Source: Ignavibacteriota bacterium
GTDB taxonomy: Bacteria; Bacteroidota; Ignavibacteria; UBA10030
Reading direction: 5' to 3'
Length of the DNA: 50,263 nt
Assembly: GCA_003170475.1 (NCBI GenBank)
Contig: PMZI01000083.1
Span: 30,637 to 80,899 of the forward strand
Part shown: piece by piece, positions 43,075-50,263 of the stretch
Layout: every line of letters begins with the position of its first letter
How positions within the stretch are numbered: position 1 is the first letter of the stretch
Notes under the pieces: model-generated
Seen by the model: the letters and a program-made list of their open reading frames with translations, nothing else
Databases searched by the model: none
Told to the model about the DNA's origin: nothing
Program-made: the position numbers and the translations under genes

Positions 43075-45036
43075 ATGAATTGTGTAATGAAAAATCTGCT
43101 GGAAAAAATTAGCGCTTCAAAGTTCAATAGATTCCTATTCCCTGTGACCGGGATCCTCGCGATCATCTGGTTCCTCATACGCGTGATTCCCAAGCCAAGC
43201 AGAGCGTCATATCCTTGCATGAGAGTCGCGTATCCGATAGCGTCAACCTTTGTTCTGTACCTGCTTGGCCTGGCAGCATCGGCCTTTGCGTTGGAGCGAA
43301 TGAAGAAATACTGGAAGACCCGCTACTGGACAGCAGCTGGCTTCTTTGTCATTGCGCTCGTCACCGGATTCCTTTCATTTCAGGCAGATCAACCGCCCGT
43401 CTTTGCGAATTCGAGCTACCTTGATACAGCCAATGCGCCGATCGGGGTCGCTCGGGGAATTTTTCCGGGACGTGTGGTCTGGGACAGAAATCCGGATGCG
43501 ACGAATGAGAACTGCGGGAACAGAACATTCGGTGATGCATATTATCTCCCCAAGAACACCAACATGACTGTGGTCGATGGGATGGTGCGGTCGTCTCTTC
43601 TCAGTCTCACAGGCACGTCCACAGTCCGCACTGCCTGGGACACGTTGTTCGTGTATTTTAATACGAAGAAAGGGAAAGGGGCGACAGGATACCGGACCGG
43701 AGAAAAGATCTTCATCAAAACGAACGGAATTGGCTCCACGGTCGTTGACAGCAGCAACCACGCGATTACCGATCTCACCTCCTACATCGAATCACGCACG
43801 TCTCCACAGCCTGTCCTCGCGTTGCTTCGCGGGCTCATCAATGATTATGGGGTTCCGCAGGAGAATATTTCTGTCGGTGATCCGCAGCGGGATGTCCAGA
43901 ACGAATACTGGGACCTCTGGCATACGGAGTTTCCAAACGTCAAGTACATCTGTAACAAAGGAGGACAGGGGCGAACACTTGCTATAAAAGGGACGCATCC
44001 ATCAGTCTTCTTTTCCGACAAAGGCAAAGTACTCCGGTCCGGCAGCTGGAGCGATATGTCGGTAGGATCTCCCGTTTATCAGGATACCCTCTATAAGGTA
44101 ATCGAGGATGCAGATTACATGATCTATGTGGGCGCTCTCAAGGTTCATGAACGTGCAGGGATGACAGTGATTGGAAAGTTGAATTTTGGCTCGCACATCC
44201 GACAGAATGCTATGCACTTGCACATGGGGCTTGTCAATCCGGATGGATTTACTCCCGGCGGGAACAAGAACAGCAGGTTTGGGTATGGTCAGTACCGGGT
44301 CCTGGTGGACCTCCTAGGGCATAATAAACTCGGCGGCAACACCGTGCTCTTTGTAGCCGATGGATTATGGGGAGGACGAGGTGCAAATCTGGAGCCTGTC
44401 AAATTCAAGATGGCGCCGTTTAATAACGATTGGCCTTCGTCGATCTTCATGTCACAGGATCCGATAGCATTGGAATCTGTGTGCTATGACATTCTCAAGG
44501 CTGAATTCACGAGTGACAAGCATGCGGAGACGTATCCACAGATGGTTGGCGTTGATGATCATCTGCATCAGGCTGCAGATTCATCAAACTGGCCGGCAGG
44601 CATCCGCTATGATCCTGAGAATGACGGAACACCCATAGGAAGTCTTGGCGTGCATGAGCACTGGAATAATGCAACGGCGATGGAATATTCAAGAAACCTC
44701 AAGACGGGAAATGGAATAGAGCTCCTGAAGCTTACGCCGGTCGCCAGTGCTGTGAAAGAAACAGCTCTTCCCGAGCAGTATGTGCTGGAACAGAACTATC
44801 CCAACCCATTCAACCCGAGCACGATGGTCGGATATCGGGTGCCAGTCAGCGGTCATATCACACTGAAAGTCTATGATGCCGCAGGGCGGGCGGTGGCAGT
44901 GTTGGTGGAAGGAGAGAGGGCGGCGGGGAGATACACCGTGACTTGGGATGCATCAGACATGGCTAGCGGCGCTTACTTTTGCCGGCTCACGACGGAGGGA
45001 TTCACTCAGACCAGGAAGATGCTGCTGATTCGATGA
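43075..45036 (+). CDS. DUF362 protein with three N-terminal membrane segments and a T9SS tail
   Basis: A 653-aa protein (649 if the second ATG at 43087 is used; no ribosome binding site decides). Three hydrophobic helices are seen at about 20-38, 51-73 and 85-103. A DUF362-type domain follows (about 120-555): IFIKTNGIG, GVPQENISVGDP, YMIYVGALKVHERAGMTVIGKLNFG, FVADGLWGGRG and DPIALESVCYDIL. The last ~85 aa are a T9SS tail ([12 protein letters not shown], ending RKMLLIR). DUF362 proteins are sometimes FeS-linked, but no CxxCxxC is seen here. The mix of helices with a T9SS tail is odd, since T9SS substrates need release from the inner membrane. Function is unknown. Confidence 0.88.
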   Translation: MNCVMKNLLEKISASKFNRFLFPVTGILAIIWFLIRVIPKPSRASYPCMRVAYPIASTFVLYLLGLAASAFALERMKKYWKTRYWTAAGFFVIALVTGFLSFQADQPPVFANSSYLDTANAPIGVARGIFPGRVVWDRNPDATNENCGNRTFGDAYYLPKNTNMTVVDGMVRSSLLSLTGTSTVRTAWDTLFVYFNTKKGKGATGYRTGEKIFIKTNGIGSTVVDSSNHAITDLTSYIESRTSPQPVLALLRGLINDYGVPQENISVGDPQRDVQNEYWDLWHTEFPNVKYICNKGGQGRTLAIKGTHPSVFFSDKGKVLRSGSWSDMSVGSPVYQDTLYKVIEDADYMIYVGALKVHERAGMTVIGKLNFGSHIRQNAMHLHMGLVNPDGFTPGGNKNSRFGYGQYRVLVDLLGHNKLGGNTVLFVADGLWGGRGANLEPVKFKMAPFNNDWPSSIFMSQDPIALESVCYDILKAEFTSDKHAETYPQMVGVDDHLHQAADSSNWPAGIRYDPENDGTPIGSLGVHEHWNNATAMEYSRNLKTGNGIELLKLTPVASAVKETALPEQYVLEQNYPNPFNPSTMVGYRVPVSGHITLKVYDAAGRAVAVLVEGERAAGRYTVTWDASDMASGAYFCRLTTEGFTQTRKMLLIR

Positions 45037-45225
45037 TCATCCCGCTGCGCCGGGAGGAACAGCAGCTGGTTGTTTCCTGAATCCTCTCCCTACGATTTGA
45101 CATTGGGCTCGCGAAATGGCAGAATTACGGCGTTCGCCGGTACGGGCTCACCGATCTATCATTTCCCTATGATCAGCATGGCACTTTCGAACAATGTTTT
45201 GCATTCAGACAAAGAGGATACTTCG

Positions 45226-47469
45226 ATGAGATCATTTCAGAGCTTCTCTGTCAAAACACTCACGATTCTGCTCCTTCTGATATCCGTGCAAGTGGTGTAT
45301 GCGCAGACCCGTTACAAGGATATGGTATTTCCTTCCGCCACTGTAACGAGCAGCATCCAGTTCGGCAGCAACCTGAATATTGATGGATCGACCGCTACCT
45401 TGCTCCTAGACTTATATCAGCCCGCAGGTGATACATTGAAGCTGAGACCACTGGTCATCTGCATACACGGTGGAAGTCTTATCTCCGGCTCCAGAAGCGA
45501 CATGGGGGCGTTTTGTGCTGACTTCGCAAGGCGCGGATATGTTTCTGCGACAATCGAGTATCGACTTGGCATCGAATCTCCGAAAGGCGTCAAAACAATC
45601 CTGGAAGCTCTGCTGCGAGGAGTACAGGACACCAAAGCGGCTGTTCGCTTCTTCCGTTCAAAAGCTGCCCTGTATGGAATTGACACATCACAAATCTATC
45701 TCGAAGGTTCATCAGCAGGGTCGATGGTCGCGGTGCATTATGCCTACTGGAATGAGGACGAAATTCCAACCAACATCAATCAGGCGAAGTGGGGAGATAT
45801 TGAAGGAGCAAGTGGGAATCCGGGATTTTCATCCGCCATCAAAGGTATCATCAACTATTGCGGATCCATTCTGGATCCAACATGGATTGACGCGAATGAA
45901 GTACCTGTGGCAAATTTCCACGGTTTGTTGGATACGATTGTACCTCCAGACAGTGGTGTTTCGACTGATTTTACCATCAAGATGTATGGTGGTGTAGCGA
46001 TATCCCGGACTGCAACGCAGCTTGGAATCTACAACCAGGGGGCGTTCTTTCCTCTCATGGGACACGGCGGCAACGAAGACAGTCTTCGGGTGTTCAGCTC
46101 AAATTTTCTTTATTCATTGATGGTTCTTTCTTCTGCGTCGTCGCAGGACTTCACCTCCATGCAACTCTCCATAAAAACATTGAAGCTCTTCCGCTACGAC
46201 AGCTATATGTTCACGACATCTGCCCTCGACAAATCAGGGAACAGCATTATTCTCCCTCGGTCGATGATACAGTATTTGTGCAATCCAAAAATTGGCTCGA
46301 TCGCAGCGTCCGGTATCTTCACTCCGTCGGATCATCCGGATAGCGGATATGTGTCTGTCAAGCTCAACAACAGAACGGACTCATGTTACGTGAAGACCTA
46401 TGACTTCAAGTATTTCATCCTAAGACCCAAACTCGCGGTGACAGACCTCGTAACCCCGCTCAAGCTGAGCATCGATACCTATGATGCAGATTTGGTGAAG
46501 CACGACCTGGCGGCCACAAAGTTCAAACTGATCTCCACGAATCCCTCTGTAGGGACTATTGATTCGACGGGCACATTCTCCGGAAAGAAGAATGGCACCA
46601 CGAGTATCGTTGCTTCGTTCAATGGCTATAGCGATACGAGCGTTGTACGAGTTGAGAGCGCAAGTGGCCTCGTCAATCTTGATCCGCTGGAGAGTCTCAG
46701 CGGATGGCGCGTTGAAGGAACAAACCTCGATTCACTTTCCGTCACGCTGGCAACGGATCAGAAGTCTGCGGGCAATGCATCCTTCAGGATAGATTATAAA
46801 CTCACGTATGATCCGTTAGTACCGTCGTATATGGTCTACCTTTACAAAGATATGCTTGTGTACGGTGTTCCCGATTCCATCTATCTCGATGTGAAATCCG
46901 ACGGCCGCAGACATAAACTCTCCTACAGTTTTACGGACGCGAATTCAGGATCGTTCCGTGCCCTTGCAAAGAAGTTCCTGAGCAACAGCACGGCGTTCGA
47001 TCTTGTAAACACTCCTATGACAGGATTATCGCTTGTGACAGGCACGTATGACATGAGCTATCCTTTGACTCTCAAGAGATTAGAGATTCAACTCGCGGGC
47101 GATCCTGTTCAGGGCCAGTCGACTTCGGGAACCATCTATGTGGACAACCTACGGCTGAAATATCCCGGCACGGTCAGCGACGTTGAAAAGACACAGCTTT
47201 CTCCCACTGTGTTCAAACTTGAGCAGAACTACCCCAATCCTTTTAACCCGTCAACGACAATTCAGTACGACGTCCCCTCCCGCACTCATGTGGTGCTCAT
47301 GATCTATAATATCCTGGGGCAGAGTGTGGCTGAGCTGGTGAACGCAGAGCAGAATGCGGGTCACTATGAGACCCGATTCGATGCCAGCGCCCTCGCCTCA
47401 GGCGTCTATCTGTATCGGCTCCAGGCCGGAAGCAATGTGCAGACACGAAAATTGATCGTTGTGAAATAG
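45226..47469 (+). CDS. T9SS-secreted alpha/beta-hydrolase esterase with Ig and CBM-like domains
   Basis: A 747-aa secreted enzyme. AAAGAGGA upstream and a signal peptide (about 1-27, ending VVYAQ) fix the ATG at 45226. The alpha/beta-hydrolase domain (about 40-305) has the oxyanion motif HGGS at 81-84, nucleophile Ser163 in GSSAG, Asp236 in HGLLDT and His280 in MGHGG, which fits carboxylesterase/acetyl-xylan or feruloyl esterase types. A Big_2-like domain (about 400-480) precedes a CBM-like jelly roll (about 480-645) and a T9SS tail ([12 protein letters not shown], ending RKLIVVK). It likely removes ester groups from plant polysaccharides; the exact substrate is inferred. Confidence 0.88.
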   Translation: MRSFQSFSVKTLTILLLLISVQVVYAQTRYKDMVFPSATVTSSIQFGSNLNIDGSTATLLLDLYQPAGDTLKLRPLVICIHGGSLISGSRSDMGAFCADFARRGYVSATIEYRLGIESPKGVKTILEALLRGVQDTKAAVRFFRSKAALYGIDTSQIYLEGSSAGSMVAVHYAYWNEDEIPTNINQAKWGDIEGASGNPGFSSAIKGIINYCGSILDPTWIDANEVPVANFHGLLDTIVPPDSGVSTDFTIKMYGGVAISRTATQLGIYNQGAFFPLMGHGGNEDSLRVFSSNFLYSLMVLSSASSQDFTSMQLSIKTLKLFRYDSYMFTTSALDKSGNSIILPRSMIQYLCNPKIGSIAASGIFTPSDHPDSGYVSVKLNNRTDSCYVKTYDFKYFILRPKLAVTDLVTPLKLSIDTYDADLVKHDLAATKFKLISTNPSVGTIDSTGTFSGKKNGTTSIVASFNGYSDTSVVRVESASGLVNLDPLESLSGWRVEGTNLDSLSVTLATDQKSAGNASFRIDYKLTYDPLVPSYMVYLYKDMLVYGVPDSIYLDVKSDGRRHKLSYSFTDANSGSFRALAKKFLSNSTAFDLVNTPMTGLSLVTGTYDMSYPLTLKRLEIQLAGDPVQGQSTSGTIYVDNLRLKYPGTVSDVEKTQLSPTVFKLEQNYPNPFNPSTTIQYDVPSRTHVVLMIYNILGQSVAELVNAEQNAGHYETRFDASALASGVYLYRLQAGSNVQTRKLIVVK

Positions 47470-47563
47470 TGCACCGGAGGGATCCTGTTGAGCTGTCGAA
47501 GGCCCGGCCTGTCCGCCGAAATTGACACGGAGGCGGAAAGGATGAAGGACAGGCTACAGAAAC

Positions 47564-47597
47564 AAAACGCCCCGACAATCGGGGCGTTTTTGTTTTT
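47564..47597. terminator. Bidirectional terminator between the esterase and cytochrome genes
   Basis: aaaacgcccc (47564-47573), loop gacaatc, ggggcgtttt (47581-47590) with A- and T-rich flanks: it suits the two genes converging here. Confidence 0.92.
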
Positions 47598-47634
47598 CTG
47601 GTACTCGGACAGAATATTCGAAACAGCTCTGAGT

Positions 47635-48216
47635 TTACTTAGCCTCGGCAGGCGTGCCCGCGGGTGGGATCGGTTCCGGGACCTTGTTCTTCACGACCGG
47701 AATCGTCTGCAGGTATGCGAAGATTGCTTTGAGATCGCCATCCGTCATGTTTTGAAATGCCGGGAAGGGCATAGGGGGAAGGAGATCTCGTCCCTTTCCC
47801 ATGCGCTTGCCTGTTCGAATGGTGGTGATGAAGTTTTGTTCAGTCCAGTCGCCAAGTCCCGTCTCCTTATCCGGCGTGAGGTTTCGTGTAAAGCTTACTC
47901 CCCACGGACCGGCCCATGCAGTCATCGTCGCGGCAAAGGAACCTATCCATGACCCGTGAGCAGCAGCCGGAGCCGGTGGCAACACCATGTCCTGCGGGTG
48001 GCCGGAGAGAAAGCGCGTCATGTCAGGCTCCGGTCCTTTGGGTCCCATCTTAAACGGCGTATGACAATCATTGCACCCGATGGCGCTGACGAGATACTTG
48101 CCGCGGCTGATGAGTTTCTGATCCGGCTTGTCCTTTCCTGAGGCGGTCAAGAACAATGCTGACAAGAGCAAACAACATCCCGCTAAAACCAAACCAATAC
48201 TTCTCAATCGTCGCAT
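47635..48216 (-). CDS. Exported mono-haem c-type cytochrome
   Basis: A 193-aa class I cytochrome c. The N-terminal signal/anchor segment (about 5-25, GLVLAGCCLLLSALFL) could be a lipoprotein signal (LAGC) or a cleavable one. The single haem site is CNDCH at 48-52, and Met149 in LPPMPF is the likely sixth ligand. AAGGAG lies 8 nt before the ATG. It follows a second cytochrome gene by 10 bp on the same strand. The pair probably carries electrons in the periplasm, perhaps for an oxidoreductase encoded elsewhere. Confidence 0.9.
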   Translation of the reverse strand: MRRLRSIGLVLAGCCLLLSALFLTASGKDKPDQKLISRGKYLVSAIGCNDCHTPFKMGPKGPEPDMTRFLSGHPQDMVLPPAPAAAHGSWIGSFAATMTAWAGPWGVSFTRNLTPDKETGLGDWTEQNFITTIRTGKRMGKGRDLLPPMPFPAFQNMTDGDLKAIFAYLQTIPVVKNKVPEPIPPAGTPAEAK

Positions 48217-48226
48217 ACTTCTCTCC

Positions 48227-49312
48227 TTATTTGTGTGTGAGTTGTTGCTCCCCGTTTTTGTTTACTAGGTCTTCCTGTATCCACTTGGTGATCAGATCCA
48301 AAGCTTCTGTGTCGACAATTTTTGTTCCGATTGGCGGCATCTGCCGATAGGGGTTCCGCGTAGCGATACGGTAGATAATCGCGCTTTTCGATGGATCACC
48401 GGGCAGGATCCGGTAACTCTGGTCATCGTCAAGCTCCGGGATCTGGTACTTGCTCTTGTGGCCGATGACTGTTTCCAATTCCAGCTTTGCAGCTGCAGGA
48501 GAGATGTCAACTGATCGTTTGAGGTACATGCCAAGTGTCGAGAGAGGATCGGTCGAGTTGTGACATCCGCCGCAATTGGCGCTGAGATAGCCAAGAGCGG
48601 TACGCTCGCGTGCTGAGTTGGCTGCAATGACGGGAGGATCAACAGTAAAGCGCTTCGGAAGATGTGCAAGGAGCTTCTGATCAACAAGATTTTTCAGGTT
48701 GATCATCTCGGGAGTGACCTGCTCGGCATGTGGTGCATTCGGATCTCTCTCCGGTGAGAGTTGCAGAGCATTGAAGCCAAGGACGACATCTCGTCCTTGC
48801 CCTTCGTGGCAAGCTTTGCAGTCAATGATGCCGGGAATGTCGTGACGGATGCCCGGGGAAATTTCGACGTGGTTGCGGGAACCTGCTTCAGGCACCTGGA
48901 CAGCGTCACTCTCATTCTCATTCCAGGCGTAGGCTGCGAAGATCCAGACTCTCTTTCCGACTTTCTCGAGATATCGCGTTTCGACTTTTTTCCCGAACGA
49001 AAATTCTTTCCATAGTTTGGTTCCGACGGGAAAGACCCAGTCGTCCACCCGCTTCGCGTCAATGGATTGCTTTGGCGGTATGTAGATCCATCGTTTCTTC
49101 CTGGCACCATCTGACCATAACGGATACTGAGGTGAAAACATCAGGTTTGCTGGTGAGATGGTCTTGGTGACGATGTCCGAGTAGAGTCCGGTTTCTGAGA
49201 GGTTTTTGGGCGCTACTCGATTCGAACGCGGCTTGCCGGAAGACGCCCCGAGCACCAACACGAAAACGAGAACCACCGTGCTCATTCTTGCAAGGAATTG
49301 AGTGAGAATCAT
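48227..49312 (-). CDS. Exported di-haem c-type cytochrome (SO2930/HNE_0200-like)
   Basis: A 361-aa exported protein. The ATG at 49312 is preferred to the TTG at 49333; a signal peptide (about 1-25) follows. Two haem motifs are seen, CKACH at 165-169 and CGGCH at 247-251, with a Met in RQMPPIGT near the C-terminus as a candidate ligand. The N-terminal region (NLMFSPQYPLWSDGARKKRW, FPVGTKLWKEFSF) matches the SO2930-type di-haem family. It is the first gene of the two-cytochrome unit, transcribed toward the esterase. The partner enzyme is not in the window. Confidence 0.88.
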   Translation of the reverse strand: MILTQFLARMSTVVLVFVLVLGASSGKPRSNRVAPKNLSETGLYSDIVTKTISPANLMFSPQYPLWSDGARKKRWIYIPPKQSIDAKRVDDWVFPVGTKLWKEFSFGKKVETRYLEKVGKRVWIFAAYAWNENESDAVQVPEAGSRNHVEISPGIRHDIPGIIDCKACHEGQGRDVVLGFNALQLSPERDPNAPHAEQVTPEMINLKNLVDQKLLAHLPKRFTVDPPVIAANSARERTALGYLSANCGGCHNSTDPLSTLGMYLKRSVDISPAAAKLELETVIGHKSKYQIPELDDDQSYRILPGDPSKSAIIYRIATRNPYRQMPPIGTKIVDTEALDLITKWIQEDLVNKNGEQQLTHK

Positions 49313-49643
49313 GAAAGAGTTCTTTCGGGGCAATCAGGAGAACACAGGTTCACGATCAGCCTTTCCATCAGCCAGGTCCTTGCAGAAGTGCTCGTATTTG
49401 GACCTATTGCTTACTCCAAGCCAACATCGTGGGACGAGATCCGGTTCCCGCCGACCACCCCGACAAGGCGGTCGGGGCCCTCGTTTCTTTGCTCGACTTG
49501 ATTCCCATTCGCATTTGAATTGAGTCAGGCCTTTCGACGAGCCACTGCAGCACAAGAGTATCGATTTCAATTTGAATTCACTATTTTGACTGCAGCTGAT
49601 GCTTTGACGCGTCCTCCTCTCTCGAGACACACTGAGGCTTGCC
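49313..49643. other. Divergent intergenic stretch with a GC-rich hairpin
   Basis: This lies between the minus-strand cytochrome unit and the plus-strand URO-D-family gene. A strong hairpin ccccgac (49458-49464)/gtcgggg (49471-49477) in a gcggg/ggccc context resembles the GC-rich inverted repeats near 2490 and 6870. No gene is seen. Confidence 0.6.
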
Positions 49644-50263
49644 ATGGAACGAACTCCGGATTGCCTTGCGAAGCTGAATAGAATGAACAAGACTCTCCGC
49701 CACGAAGAGGCGGACCGTGTTCCGATCAGCGATTTCTTCTGGGGCAGCTTTCTCGATCGTTGGCGTCGCGACCTTGGGCTGGCGAAGGACACGGACATCT
49801 ACAAATATTACGATCTCGATTGGATCGTCACTATCCCCAATATGGATCCTCACATCAAGCAGTTTGAGTTGCTTGAGGAATCCTCTGAGCATGTGCTCCT
49901 CCGCACCGGATTTGAGGCTGTGATCAAGAAACAGTTTGCCGATCCCATGCCTGCCTTCCTAAGATTTGAGACTGATACAATTGAGAAGATGGAATCATTC
50001 CAATTTGACGACCCGTGGGATGACCGTCGCTATTTTAACGCCGGCGACAACCAGATTGCAGGGGTCGGCGATGGATTCGCGAGGAATTCGCCGCCGTGGG
50101 TGGAAACTGTAGAATCGCTTCATCCCGACTTCCCTGTGTACGGCAGCGTCTGCGAAGGTCAGGAAATGCTCTGGCGCATTATTGGTTCGGAAAACGTCAT
50201 GCTCTGGATACGCCTCTATCCTGACGAGCTTTCCAGGTTTGTCGAGCGCATCGGTGAGTTTGC
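49644..50263 (+). CDS. Uroporphyrinogen-decarboxylase-family protein (3' end cut by window)
   Basis: 206 codons are in the window and the frame is open to the right edge. The N-terminal MNKTLRHEEADRVPISDFFW is typical of the URO-D/corrinoid-methyltransferase superfamily, which here more often includes methyltransferase-like enzymes than HemE. Further features fit a TIM-barrel start: YYDLDWIVTIPN, LRFETDTIEKMESF and PWVETVESLHPDFPVYGSVCEGQEML. The start was set at ATG 49644 with GAGG upstream; ATG 49683 is the alternative and begins the conserved part. No signal peptide. HemE is less likely because the family core opens with RVP rather than the HemE pattern. Confidence 0.85.
   Translation, partial: MERTPDCLAKLNRMNKTLRHEEADRVPISDFFWGSFLDRWRRDLGLAKDTDIYKYYDLDWIVTIPNMDPHIKQFELLEESSEHVLLRTGFEAVIKKQFADPMPAFLRFETDTIEKMESFQFDDPWDDRRYFNAGDNQIAGVGDGFARNSPPWVETVESLHPDFPVYGSVCEGQEMLWRIIGSENVMLWIRLYPDELSRFVERIGEF

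Noticed and set aside
43075-45036. DUF362 protein as an FeS ferredoxin-like enzyme
   Set aside because: No CxxCxxC cluster motif could be found, so no redox claim is made.

Overview
The window looks like part of a chromosome or MAG contig from the Bacteroidota/Chlorobi (FCB) group, most likely Ignavibacteriota or a close relative. This rests on eleven secreted proteins that end in a type IX secretion (T9SS) type A C-terminal domain of the [12 protein letters not shown]...KKMxLLR kind, on Sec signal peptides or N-terminal membrane segments at their N-termini, and on the frequent absence of a strong Shine-Dalgarno. Phylum is inference; no rRNA is present.

Layout. 1-6.5 kb is a housekeeping/core part: an unrecognised 424-aa protein, the GTPase Obg, an orphan FecCD-type ABC permease, a DinG/XPD-type FeS helicase (minus strand), and an initiator tRNA-fMet with a clear promoter and a bidirectional terminator. 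7.2-47.5 kb is a surface/secretion region. It holds Asp-box beta-propeller proteins (7.2, 20.7, 38.4, 39.7 kb), three very large parallel beta-helix proteins (16.3, 23.5, 29.7 kb), a GH5-like glycoside hydrolase with an inserted CBM (12.6 kb), a GH106-like secreted enzyme (10.3 kb), a GH51 arabinofuranosidase (41.4 kb), an alpha/beta-hydrolase esterase (45.2 kb), a formylglycine-generating-enzyme-fold protein (33.9 kb), a DUF362 protein with membrane segments plus a T9SS tail (43.1 kb), a NUDIX protein (9.5 kb), and a minus-strand outer-membrane barrel plus lipoprotein pair (35.8-37.8 kb). 47.6-49.3 kb is a minus-strand pair of c-type cytochromes, converging on the esterase gene across a bidirectional terminator. 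The window ends inside a uroporphyrinogen-decarboxylase-family gene.

How the genes may work together. The enzymes (rhamnosidase-like, arabinofuranosidase, GH5-like, esterase) and the beta-helix proteins fit extracellular breakdown of plant-type polysaccharides such as rhamnogalacturonan/arabinan, with most products put on the surface by T9SS. No SusC/SusD pair and no recognised T9SS machinery gene lie in the window, so this is not a canonical polysaccharide utilisation locus.

The most striking signals are genomic. A C-terminal-domain/intergenic/beta-helix segment of about 2.9 kb is present twice in direct orientation. Beta-helix modules are shuffled between and within genes. Propellers occur as exactly 7 or 14 repeats, the last always lacking the Asp-box and ending in a (R)xLSE motif. 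An A8 tract in one gene shifts the frame exactly at the T9SS tail. A noncoding stretch at 35.2-35.7 kb carries a degenerate tandem repeat of about 110-118 bp.
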